Origin: STD1-80 sp043802745
GTDB taxonomy: Bacteria; Patescibacteriota; Minisyncoccia; Minisyncoccales; CG1-02-41-26
Assembly (NCBI GenBank): GCA_043802745.1
Contig: JAZDKU010000002.1
Span: forward strand, 1-16,720
DNA length: 16,720 nt
Direction: 5' to 3'
A program made the position numbers and the translations under genes. Shown piece after piece: positions 5,612 through 12,534 of this stretch (the stretch's first letter is position 1; every line of letters begins with the position of its first letter). Under the pieces are notes generated by a model. It did no database searches. It was given only the letters and a program-made list of their open reading frames with translations, and was not told the origin of the DNA.

Positions 5612-6229
5612 ATGTTGCTTGATTTTGAAAAAACAAAAGGTTTATTAGAAAAATATCAGATACCTATGGTGGAGAGTTTGGTTGTCAAAAATTTAGAGCA
5701 GGGGATTGAGTTTGCCGATAGGGTTGGCTTTCCAGTTGTTTTGAAATTATTATTGCCAGATGCTTTGCATAAAATTGATAAGGGCTTGGTAAAATTAAAC
5801 ATCCAAAATGAGCAAGAGCTGAGGGCAGCCCTCGGAGAGCTACCCCGAGGGCTGCCCTCAGGGGAACTTTTTATTCAAAAGCAAATTTCAGGAACAGAGC
5901 TTTTTGTGGGTATAAAAAAAGATAAGAGCTTCGGGCCAGTTATCAGCTTTGGCTTGGGAGGTATTTTTGTTGAGGTTTTAGGGGATATTGTTTTTGCTAT
6001 TTGTCCAATTAGCAAAAATGAGGCTATGGAGATGATAAAGAAAATAAAAGGCTATAAAATTTTGCAAGGCTATCGCAATCAGCCAGGTGTTGATGTTGGG
6101 AAGTTAGCTGATATATTAGTGAACATTTCTGAACTAGCTGTTGAAAACCAAGATATTCAAGAAATAGACTTTAATCCAGTGATGGCAAGCGGAAGCGAAA
6201 TTTTTATTGTTGACCCAAAGATAACATGA
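5612..6229 (+). CDS. acdB: ADP-forming acetyl/acyl-CoA synthetase, beta subunit (ATP-grasp)
   Basis: Beta subunit of the enzyme that turns acyl-CoA, ADP and phosphate into acid, CoA and ATP. The 205 residues cover the ATP-grasp domain: GFPVVLKLLLPDALHK with His53 in the position of the beta-subunit phosphohistidine, an LFIQKQISGTELFVGIKKD strand pair, the hallmark FGPVISFGLGGIFVEVLGD (107-125), and EIDFNPV near 184 for metal binding. Family members are usually about 230 residues. A 17-bp perfect palindrome lies in frame at about residues 70-84, in a loop that varies between homologues. The following alpha gene overlaps in ATGA style, confirming the pair. Acyl substrate specificity is unknown; acetate is inferred from fermentation context. 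Confidence 0.9.
   Translation: MLLDFEKTKGLLEKYQIPMVESLVVKNLEQGIEFADRVGFPVVLKLLLPDALHKIDKGLVKLNIQNEQELRAALGELPRGLPSGELFIQKQISGTELFVGIKKDKSFGPVISFGLGGIFVEVLGDIVFAICPISKNEAMEMIKKIKGYKILQGYRNQPGVDVGKLADILVNISELAVENQDIQEIDFNPVMASGSEIFIVDPKIT
5819..5861. repeat. Perfect 17-bp-arm palindrome inside acdB
   Basis: Left arm CTGAGGGCAGCCCTCGG (5819-5835), 9-base loop, exact complement at 5845-5861. Each arm is itself nearly palindromic (GAGGGC/GCCCTC). It is strongly GC-rich against an AT-rich gene and encodes roughly LRAALGELPRGLPSG in frame. This is the best example here of a palindromic element inside a coding sequence. Confidence 0.92.
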
Positions 6230-7512
6230 AAGAGTTATTTAATCCAAAAACTGTAGCATTAATTGGCGCCACTGACAGACCTGGTTCTGTTGGCTTGGGC
6301 ATTGCCAAAAATTTGCTTTTAGGAAAAAATAAGCGAAAGATATTTTTTATCAATCCAAGCAAGAAAAAAATTTTAGGCCAGAAAGCATTTGCTAGCATTC
6401 TAGATATAAAAGAAAAGACAGACCTAGCTATTATTGCTGTGCCAGCAAAATTTGTTCAGCAGGTTAGCCAAGAATGTTGCCAGGCAAAAGCTGGTTCATG
6501 TATTATTATTTCTTCTGGCTTTGCTGAAGCAGGAAAGGGTGGCGTGATATTGCAAAAAGAAATTAAAGAACTTTTTGCAAAAAATAATATTCCATTGGTT
6601 GGTCCCAATTGTTTGGGGATTATAAATCCATTAGCAAAGCTTAACGCCTCCTTTGCTCCCGAAACCCCCAAGCAGGGGAGTATTGCTTTTTTAAGCCAGT
6701 CAGGAGCCTTAATTGACTCAATAATTGACAAGTCGCTTTTGGAAAATTTCGGGTTTTCTTTAATGGTTTCTTATGGCAATGAGGCTGGGATGTTGCTGAG
6801 TGATTTCTTAAAAATAGCCAGCCAAGACAAGGCCACCAAAGTTATAGCTGTTTATCTAGAAGAAATAAAAAATGGCCAAGAGTTTATTAAGGTTAGCAAA
6901 GAAATCACCAAACAAAAACCTATTATTGTTTTAAAAGGAGGTAAAACAGAAGTTGGCAAACTCGCTGCGCAAAGCCACACAGCCTCGTTGGCTGGAGATG
7001 AAAAAATTTATTCAGCAGCTTTTAAAAAAGCTGGATTAATTGAAGTTGAAACAATAAGGGATTTATTTTTAACAAGCCAAGTTTTATCGATTTACCGCAA
7101 TCGGGTTGCGGGAAACTGGGCGATTTTAACTAATGGGGGAGCGGTTGGGGTTATAACCGCTGATTGGTGCTCGAGGTTTGGGGTAAGGTTGGCAGGGGTT
7201 TGGGATATTTTAGGAGATGCTAATACCCAAAAATATCAAGAATCTTTGCTATCTTTGCTAAAACAAAAAGAAATTAACGGTGTTATTTTTTGTCAAACCC
7301 TGCAAACAATGACCAACCCGCAGCAAAACGCCAAAATAATTATACAAGCCCAAAAGAGATTTCCCAAAAAGCCAATTTTGCCGTTGTTTTTGGGCGGGAA
7401 AATAACAAAAAATGGAAGCGATTTTTTAAGCAAGAACAGGCTTGTATGCTTCAACGAGCCCCGCGACATTGCCCTATGCGCAAAAATTTTAAGCCAGCAT
7501 GATAAATCCTAG
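6226..7512 (+). CDS. acdA: ADP-forming acetyl/acyl-CoA synthetase, alpha subunit
   Basis: CoA-binding, phosphohistidine-carrying subunit that pairs with the preceding beta subunit. Seen in order: Rossmann-type CoA-binding domain with VALIGATDRPGSVG (10-23), AIIAVPAKF, ISSGFAE, GPNCLGIINP (126-135), FLSQSGAL (156-162), the second flavodoxin-like domain, and QSHTASLAGDE (249-259), whose His251 is the expected phosphohistidine. The order beta then alpha in two genes contrasts with the fused forms of many bacteria. At 428 residues it is slightly short. The ATG overlaps the beta stop (ATGA), and the end overlaps the Clp-like gene by 14 bases, so all three are probably one transcript. Function is firm; the substrate is not. 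Confidence 0.92.
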   Translation: MKELFNPKTVALIGATDRPGSVGLGIAKNLLLGKNKRKIFFINPSKKKILGQKAFASILDIKEKTDLAIIAVPAKFVQQVSQECCQAKAGSCIIISSGFAEAGKGGVILQKEIKELFAKNNIPLVGPNCLGIINPLAKLNASFAPETPKQGSIAFLSQSGALIDSIIDKSLLENFGFSLMVSYGNEAGMLLSDFLKIASQDKATKVIAVYLEEIKNGQEFIKVSKEITKQKPIIVLKGGKTEVGKLAAQSHTASLAGDEKIYSAAFKKAGLIEVETIRDLFLTSQVLSIYRNRVAGNWAILTNGGAVGVITADWCSRFGVRLAGVWDILGDANTQKYQESLLSLLKQKEINGVIFCQTLQTMTNPQQNAKIIIQAQKRFPKKPILPLFLGGKITKNGSDFLSKNRLVCFNEPRDIALCAKILSQHDKS

Positions 7513-10219
7513 CGTAAAAATGAACATTGTTTTTAAATGGTTTTTTTGGCGCTTTATTGAAGTGCCCAAAGCCATTGTTTTGGGCTGGGCGAATTTTTTA
7601 AAGTTTAATTTGGTTTATTTTTCTATTGGCGCTTTAATAAAAAGTTTGCTTTCTCCTTGGCGGGCTGATAAAGGCGATTATGGAAGGGGATTTGACGCTA
7701 AAAGATATTTTGAAACATTTTTGGGCAATATGATATCAAGAGTCTTGGGTGCAATTATACGCCTGGCTTTAATCGTGGTTGGCCTTGCCATGCAAATATG
7801 CATATTTTTTGCCGGATTTTTTGCTTTAATAATTTGGGTTTTTTTACCAGCCGTCGTTATGGCAGGATTTTTGGGGGCAATTGGGTCGGAGGCGTCTTGG
7901 GCAAAATATTTAGCCTTGTTGTGTTTGATAATTACTCTTTGGGAAATAAAAAAGTTTTTTGGAAAAGGCTTTAAAAATTCAAAATTAAGGTATTCTTTAA
8001 AGCAAGGCCTGCAAAGCCCAGGAGATTTTGTGTTTAAGGGATTTTTGGATTATCAGGCAAATAAGATTTTTAAAAAAGCGAAATCAAAAGACGCCTTGCT
8101 TATTTTGTTAGCCAAGTCAAAATCGAGGGATATTGTTTTTGTTTTCGGCCGAGCGGGCTTGAGCCAAAAGAAATTGCAAAAGTTTTGTAGCCAGGAGCTT
8201 CTTTTAATTAAAGAAGAGACAGAAGTTAATTTAGAGAAAATAATCATTGAAGCAGCCAAATTGGCAGCCGCCTCCGCTCTTGGTGGAGCTACGGCGTGCC
8301 GAGGAAGAATAACCCCAGGAGACTTGCTTTGTGCGTTTGCTTCTCTTGACCCTGTGATGGGAAAGTTTTTAGTTGAAAATGATTTTAAAAAAGAGGACAT
8401 CAAAAATTTAGTTGACTGGTTTTACAAGGAAAAATATAGAAAAGAAAAGCTAGCTTGCTGGTGGGATTATACTAATTTATTAACGCGGGGTTCTGTTGGC
8501 TCTGATTTTTCCGCTGGCTATACCATAACCCTAGATAGGTTTTCTTTTGATTGGAGAAATAAAATCGGCAAAAATGTTTTTCGGGAAATTATTGGCCATG
8601 AGAATGAAATAAAACAAATAGAAAGGATTTTAGAAAGAGAGCAAAATAAAAATGTTTTGCTAGTAGGGGAGCCGGGCACAGGAAGGGGCAGTATTATTGA
8701 AGCCATGGCCCAAAGAGCGTTTTTGGGTATTTCTGCTCCTTCGGTTAATCGCAAAAGAATCTTACAGTTTGATATTTCAGCCCTAACCGCTCAGGCTCAA
8801 TCGCAAGAAGAAGCAGAAATGCTTTTGGAAAAGTGTTTTGTTGAGGCAGTAAAAGCAAAAAATGTTATTTTAGCCATAAATGATTTTCATAATTATGTTT
8901 CTTTAGTTTCCCAGCCCGGCATGATAAATATCTCTGGCATCATGGCTAGATTTTTAGGATTGCCATCTTTTCAAATAATTGCTGTGACCACTTATGATGG
9001 TTTTCACACCCATATTGAGGCTAATTCTTCTTTTAGTAATTTATTTGAAAAAGTGGGGGTGGCGGAAATTTCCGAACAGGAAACCTTGGTTTTAATGGAG
9101 CAATTCGTGCCCTTTTTTGAAGCTAAACATAAAAAATATATCAGCTTTCGAGCTTTAAAAGAAATTTTAAAGGTAAGCTCGCGCTATATGGCGCAAAGCC
9201 CTTTTCCAGAAAAAGCCTTGCGGCTTTTAGACGAATCCATGGTTTATTTAAAAATGTATGCAAAAGATAGCGTTTTAATGCCAAAGCATATCAGAAAGAT
9301 TGTTTCAGAAAAAACAAAGATTCCTTTGGAGGCCCTGGAAAGCAAAGAAAAACAAATTTTGCTTAATCTCGAAAACCTTATACATAATCGGTTAATCAAT
9401 CAAGTTGAAGCGGTTTCGGAGGTAGCTTCGGCCTTGCGAAGAGCTCGGTCTGAGGTTAACTTAAAATCAGGGCCAATAGGCGCGTTTCTCTTTTTAGGGC
9501 CAACTGGCGTGGGTAAAACCGAAACAGCCAAGGCTCTAGCTGAAATTTATTTTGGCAATGAACAAAATATGATTAGGTTTGATATGTCGGAATTTCAGGC
9601 CATAGATGCTATAAAAGATTTTTTAACCACCAAGATAAAAGAAAAACCCTTTTCTTTGTTGCTACTTGATGAATTGGAAAAAGCTCATTTAAGTGTTTTA
9701 AATTTATTTTTGCAAGTGCTTGACGAGGGTCACTTAACTGATAGTTTTGGAAGAAGGGTGGATTTTAAAAACACTATTATTATTGCCACCAGCAATGTGG
9801 CTTCAGAAATAATTATGGAAGATGTTAAGCAGGGCAATGCTTTAGATAAAATAAAAGAGCATGTTTTTAACCATATTTTTTCTAACAGGCTTTTAAAGCC
9901 AGAGTTTATTAATAGGTTTGATGCGGTTGTTTTATTCAAGCCTCTTGGCAAGCTTGAACTTTTGCAAATTGCTGGTTTAATGTTAAATAAATTAAGTAAG
10001 AATTTGCTTGATAAAGGCATTAAATTTGAGGCAACTGGCGAGTTAAAAGAAAAAATAGTTGAGCTATCATATAATCCAGCTTTTGGGGCTCGAGAAATGA
10101 AGCGGGCCATGCAAGATAATGTGGAAAACAGTTTGGCAAAGGCCTTGTTGCTAGGCGAATTAAAACGAGGCAAGAGCGTTAGCGTGAACCCAGTGGACTT
10201 TTCGCTAAGCATAAGATAA
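7499..10219 (+). CDS. Membrane-anchored ClpC-like AAA+ protein with degenerate D1 and no pore loops
   Basis: 906 residues. Hydrophobic segments at about 84-126 and 134-149 put an anchor before a Clp_N-like repeat (about 245-305; ITPGDLLCAF...LVENDF). D1 has Walker A GEPGTGRGS (390-398) with Arg for the essential Lys, Walker B AIND instead of IDE, no paired arginine fingers (LFEKVGV for the usual LERRFQ), and AQAQSQEEAE where the aromatic pore loop (KYRGEFE) normally lies. D2 has intact Walker A GPTGVGKT (667-674), Walker B LLLLDE (720-725), TSN sensor, EFINRF arginine finger and GAREMKRA sensor 2. Between SEF and KPFSLLL it is about 15 residues short and lacks the GYVG pore loop. D2 ATPase activity is likely, threading is doubtful, and no ClpP gene is adjacent. 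A start at ATG 7520 is also possible. Predicted role: membrane-tethered AAA+ remodelling or scaffold protein (inference). Confidence 0.85.
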   Translation: MINPSVKMNIVFKWFFWRFIEVPKAIVLGWANFLKFNLVYFSIGALIKSLLSPWRADKGDYGRGFDAKRYFETFLGNMISRVLGAIIRLALIVVGLAMQICIFFAGFFALIIWVFLPAVVMAGFLGAIGSEASWAKYLALLCLIITLWEIKKFFGKGFKNSKLRYSLKQGLQSPGDFVFKGFLDYQANKIFKKAKSKDALLILLAKSKSRDIVFVFGRAGLSQKKLQKFCSQELLLIKEETEVNLEKIIIEAAKLAAASALGGATACRGRITPGDLLCAFASLDPVMGKFLVENDFKKEDIKNLVDWFYKEKYRKEKLACWWDYTNLLTRGSVGSDFSAGYTITLDRFSFDWRNKIGKNVFREIIGHENEIKQIERILEREQNKNVLLVGEPGTGRGSIIEAMAQRAFLGISAPSVNRKRILQFDISALTAQAQSQEEAEMLLEKCFVEAVKAKNVILAINDFHNYVSLVSQPGMINISGIMARFLGLPSFQIIAVTTYDGFHTHIEANSSFSNLFEKVGVAEISEQETLVLMEQFVPFFEAKHKKYISFRALKEILKVSSRYMAQSPFPEKALRLLDESMVYLKMYAKDSVLMPKHIRKIVSEKTKIPLEALESKEKQILLNLENLIHNRLINQVEAVSEVASALRRARSEVNLKSGPIGAFLFLGPTGVGKTETAKALAEIYFGNEQNMIRFDMSEFQAIDAIKDFLTTKIKEKPFSLLLLDELEKAHLSVLNLFLQVLDEGHLTDSFGRRVDFKNTIIIATSNVASEIIMEDVKQGNALDKIKEHVFNHIFSNRLLKPEFINRFDAVVLFKPLGKLELLQIAGLMLNKLSKNLLDKGIKFEATGELKEKIVELSYNPAFGAREMKRAMQDNVENSLAKALLLGELKRGKSVSVNPVDFSLSIR
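8267..8301. repeat. Possible decayed GC-rich palindrome inside the Clp-like gene
   Basis: GCCG-CTCC (8267-8275) pairs with GGAG...CGGC (8285-8295), and CGGC-GT-GCCG follows at 8292-8301. The patch is far richer in GC than the surrounding gene and encodes ALGGATACRGR within the Clp_N-like repeat, where usual proteins have a shorter turn. It may be an old in-frame insertion, less clear than the eno and acdB cases. Confidence 0.35.
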
Positions 10220-10238
10220 AATAAGTTATAAAAATTTT

Positions 10239-11228
10239 ATGACTATAGTACAAAAATATATTTTAGGAGTAGTAGCGGGAGTTATTGTGTTGGGTATTTT
10301 TTCGTTGTCTTCTGGCCTAATAAATCCATCCTGGAATCCTTTCAAACAGCCACCAGGGGGGGAGGTTTTGGAAACAGCTATTTACAACTTAAGCAAGGTT
10401 GAGAAAATGCGTGTTTTAGCCGTAGTTAATTTGGCTATTGAAAGCCCTAAAAAAATAACAGGCGTATTAAATTTAAACCAAATTGTTGATTATTCGAACA
10501 AAACACAAAAAAAGAATTCAACTAATTTTGATTTGTCTGTTGGAGTGGAGGGTTTAGAACTTTCTGTGGGGGCCGAAATGATTGGTGTTGATAAAACTTT
10601 ATACTTAAAAATCAATGAGTTGCCTCCATATTTGCCCTTGGGCGTTGACGTGGAAACTTTAAAGAACCAGTGGCTCTTGGTTGATCCGTCTGCACTTGGT
10701 TTGTTTGGAGGTATAGCTTCAACTTCAGATGAGGTTAAGAAGTCGCAAGATACAGAGTTTTTAAATGAGTTAAAAGCTTTGGTTGTTGGCCAAAAAATAT
10801 TTAAATTAAAAAGAAATTTAGGCAAAGAAACAATTGATGGCCAAACAAGTAGCCACTATTCAGCAGAAGTTGATAAGCAAACAGCCAAAGAACTTTTGCC
10901 AAAGATTTTTGCGTTGATCTCCCCTTACCAGCAAGAGTTGCAAAAAAGTTTAAGCGAGCTTGAGCAAAATTTTGATGAAATATGGAAAGCTTTGGGAGGA
11001 TTAAATTTTGAAGTATGGATAGATGACGATAGCCAAACATTAAGAAAAATAAAGTTTGCCAAAGAAATTCAGCAGAGTAAGCTTGGCATTGAGCTTTCTT
11101 TTACAGAATTTAATAAGGACTTTAGCATTTTAGCCCCAACTGAATTCAAACCAATTCAAGATGTTCTACCCCCAGATTTATTAGGCATTACTTCTACTTC
11201 AACAGTTGCCTCTAGCACTATCCAGTAG
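10239..11228 (+). CDS. Membrane-anchored LppX/LolA-like protein, function unknown
   Basis: 329 residues. Residues about 7-27 (YILGVVAGVIVLGIFSLSSG) are a signal anchor; no lipobox Cys is seen. The rest is extracytoplasmic and rich in alternating beta-strands: VVNLAIESPKKITGVLNLNQ, STNFDLSVGVEGLELSVGAEMIG, KTLYLKINELPP, NQWLLVDPSALG, and later GKETIDGQTSSHYSAEVD and LNFEVWIDDDSQTLRKIKF. This order resembles the half-barrel lipoproteins (LolA/LppX-like) that bind lipids or act as surface proteins, but I see no decisive motif. The C-terminus is a Thr/Ser-rich tail. It follows the Clp-like gene by 19 bases without SD and is probably cotranscribed; a strong terminator follows. The name is a fold-level guess. 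Confidence 0.6.
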   Translation: MTIVQKYILGVVAGVIVLGIFSLSSGLINPSWNPFKQPPGGEVLETAIYNLSKVEKMRVLAVVNLAIESPKKITGVLNLNQIVDYSNKTQKKNSTNFDLSVGVEGLELSVGAEMIGVDKTLYLKINELPPYLPLGVDVETLKNQWLLVDPSALGLFGGIASTSDEVKKSQDTEFLNELKALVVGQKIFKLKRNLGKETIDGQTSSHYSAEVDKQTAKELLPKIFALISPYQQELQKSLSELEQNFDEIWKALGGLNFEVWIDDDSQTLRKIKFAKEIQQSKLGIELSFTEFNKDFSILAPTEFKPIQDVLPPDLLGITSTSTVASSTIQ

Positions 11229-11236
11229 GGGGCCAG

Positions 11237-11307
11237 CCCTGTAGTGAATTTTAAATTTTCTCCAGCCCGTTTTTATGGGCTGTTTGAAATTCTACTACAG
11301 GGTTTTT
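11237..11307 (+). terminator. Nested-hairpin terminator after 10239-11228 gene
   Basis: Outer arms starting CCCTGTAGT (11237) and ending CTACAGGG (11302) enclose an inner hairpin CAGCCC (11263-11268) with GGGCTG (11277-11282); TTTTT follows at 11303-11307. The double stem with T-run ends the acdB-Clp-11228 transcript. The unusual length suggests a palindromic element recruited as a terminator. Confidence 0.75.
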
Positions 11308-11322
11308 ATATTTTAAAAAAAT

Positions 11323-11351
11323 TTGACATTTAGCTTCTTTAGTGGTAATTT
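11323..11351 (+). promoter_or_regulatory. Candidate promoter TTGACA-17-TAATTT left of IS30
   Basis: A consensus -35 TTGACA (11323-11328) and TAATTT (11346-11351) at 17-base spacing face right into the insertion element. It resembles the TTGACA promoter right of the element (12442). It may once have driven the surface genes before the IS inserted. Confidence 0.55.
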
Positions 11352-11371
11352 AAGCGATGGTCTGTTCGGGT

Positions 11372-11395
11372 AAATTGTCTAGTGAAATGCAACTT
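11372..11395. repeat. IS30 left inverted repeat
   Basis: AAATTGTCTAGTGAAATGCA plus ACTT at 11372-11395. It matches the reverse complement of the right repeat at 21 of 24 positions. The transposase stop codon (11379-11381 on the - strand) lies inside it, so the last residues EVAFH are encoded by the repeat. Confidence 0.8.
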
Positions 11396-12395
11396 CTCTT
11401 AATGTTTTAATCTCGCTCACCGCGAGCTTTTTTTGTATAATACCACATTCCAATGAAACCTCATAAGCACTCTTGTATCCCAGAGATTTTCGGTACTTCC
11501 CATTTAAAATATGCAGATAACCTTGTAACTGTTCTTGAGAAACATTTCTTAAATCAGTTCCTTTGGGGATGAACCATCTTCGCAGAAGTCCAATACTGTT
11601 TTCAATATGGGGTTTCTGCCAGGGGCTGTATGGATCAGCGAAGTAAGCTGGCAGATTAAATTGTTGATGCAGTTTGTTCTCAATTCCGTTATCCAAGGTT
11701 AAATCATCGATTAAAATATCAGCTGTAATTGTTTTGACGGCTCGCACCATCGTGGCGGGTTTTTTGTTTTCAACCATCGTCCCAACCAAGAGTTGCGTTC
11801 TGGGCACACAGATTAAAGCTCCACTTCTCTGTGTACCGCTCTTAGTCGGTGAGACAAACAAGTCTCCTTCGGCGTGCTCTCCGCTTTCTGGCCTTTGTTG
11901 CAACGGAATCCGATTAGGAATCATCTCGCGTTTGGTAGTTCTTTTTTGTTTTTTCCTGCGATGTCTCCGAGTACAAAGATAGCGACAGTATTTTTGTCCA
12001 TAGACACTGTAAAGCCACTTGTAAATGGCATTAGTATTAACTCGTGGAAATTGCCCCTCCTCTTTCATCCGCCCAGCTATTTCATCGGGTGAGCGGTGTT
12101 GTTTTAACCCTTCAATAATTCTTTGCTTTAATTCGGGGTATTGTTCAATCTTCATACCCTGATACTTACTATTTGATCGTTTCACATTAGCTTTTTGTTG
12201 GGCTGTGGTCGCTTCGTAGCGACCGTTTTTGCGTTCTCTGGCTCTAATTTCTCGACTAATAGTTCCTGCATCAACCTTTAAGATTTTGGCTGTGTTTTCT
12301 TGTGAATGACCTGCTTCCAATAGTGCCTCAATCCGATCGCGGTCAAACTGATTGAGATGACGAAAGGGTGGCCGTCGCTTGATTCTTTTTTTCAT
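11379..12395 (-). CDS. IS30-family transposase
   Basis: 338 residues, the usual size for the family. The N-terminus has the IS30 helix-turn-helix: RHLNQFDRDRIEALLEAGHS, then ILKVDAGTISREI. The middle has the PDEIAGRM helix and NTNAIYKWLYS, followed by a basic stretch. The DDE catalytic residues are all present: Asp178 in EHAEGDLF, Asp235 in LTLDNGIEN, and Glu265 in KPHIENSIGLLRR. The gene is uninterrupted, so the element may still be active. It catalyses cut or copy reactions at the 24-bp ends seen on both sides. The + strand readings opposite it are shadows. No SD is seen upstream of the ATG. Confidence 0.93.
   Translation of the reverse strand: MKKRIKRRPPFRHLNQFDRDRIEALLEAGHSQENTAKILKVDAGTISREIRARERKNGRYEATTAQQKANVKRSNSKYQGMKIEQYPELKQRIIEGLKQHRSPDEIAGRMKEEGQFPRVNTNAIYKWLYSVYGQKYCRYLCTRRHRRKKQKRTTKREMIPNRIPLQQRPESGEHAEGDLFVSPTKSGTQRSGALICVPRTQLLVGTMVENKKPATMVRAVKTITADILIDDLTLDNGIENKLHQQFNLPAYFADPYSPWQKPHIENSIGLLRRWFIPKGTDLRNVSQEQLQGYLHILNGKYRKSLGYKSAYEVSLECGIIQKKLAVSEIKTLREVAFH
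11412..11434 (+). terminator. Terminator inside IS30, reading against the transposase
   Basis: CTCGC, loop TCACC, GCGAG, C, then seven T on the + strand, within the 3' end of the transposase gene. It would stop transcription entering from the left promoter (11323) and so prevent antisense RNA over the transposase. Confidence 0.6.
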
Positions 12396-12411
12396 ACAAC
12401 TTCATTTTACA

Positions 12412-12435
12412 AAGTTGCATTTCAAAAGAGAATTT
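12412..12435. repeat. IS30 right inverted repeat
   Basis: AAGTTGCATTTCAAAAGAGA plus ATTT, lying 17-40 bases upstream of the transposase start on the - strand. It overlaps the likely transposase promoter region, as is common for insertion sequences. Confidence 0.8.
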
Positions 12436-12441
12436 TCGTCG

Positions 12442-12470
12442 TTGACAAATAGTTTCTATTGTTAATAGAA
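12442..12470 (+). promoter_or_regulatory. Candidate promoter with operator-like hairpin for the surface island
   Basis: TTGACA (12442-12447) with ATAGAA at 17 or TAATAG at 15 bases, overlapped by the perfect inverted repeat TTCTATT-GTT-AATAGAA (12454-12470), which could be a repressor site. It starts 7 bases beyond the IS30 end. The -10 is weak, so confidence is moderate. Confidence 0.5.
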
Positions 12471-12495
12471 GTGTTTCGTTAGCTGTTCTGTTGTT

Positions 12496-12527
12496 GAAGT
12501 AACTCGGTTACTTCGACTTGAAAGGAG
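12496..12527 (+). promoter_or_regulatory. Leader hairpin and strong SD before 12535
   Basis: GAAGTAAC, loop TCG, GTTACTTC (12496-12514) forms a perfect 8-bp stem, followed by AAAGGAG (12521-12527), 7 bases before the ATG. The full SD contrasts with SD-free starts elsewhere in the window. The hairpin may protect the mRNA or regulate it. Confidence 0.7.
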
Positions 12528-12534
12528 TTTTGAG

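Larger units (their letters stand above)
11372..12435 (-). mobile_element. IS30-family insertion sequence, apparently complete
   Basis: About 1064 bp, bounded by imperfect 24-bp inverted repeats (11372-11395 and 12412-12435) sharing TGAAATGCAACTT and AAATT, and carrying one full-length transposase gene on the - strand. Size and layout are typical of the family. The flanks do not show a clear target duplication (TCGGGT left, TCGTCG right), so exact ends are uncertain by a few bases. It separates the backbone genes from the surface-protein island. Confidence 0.85.

Noticed and set aside
11674..12092. + strand open frames opposite the IS30 transposase
   Set aside because: The transposase on the - strand has full family motifs and the DDE triad; the opposite frames show no recognisable protein features.
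11366..12441. Target-site duplication flanking IS30
   Set aside because: The flanks TCGGGT and TCGTCG share only the first three bases and not in the adjoining position required, so no duplication is claimed.
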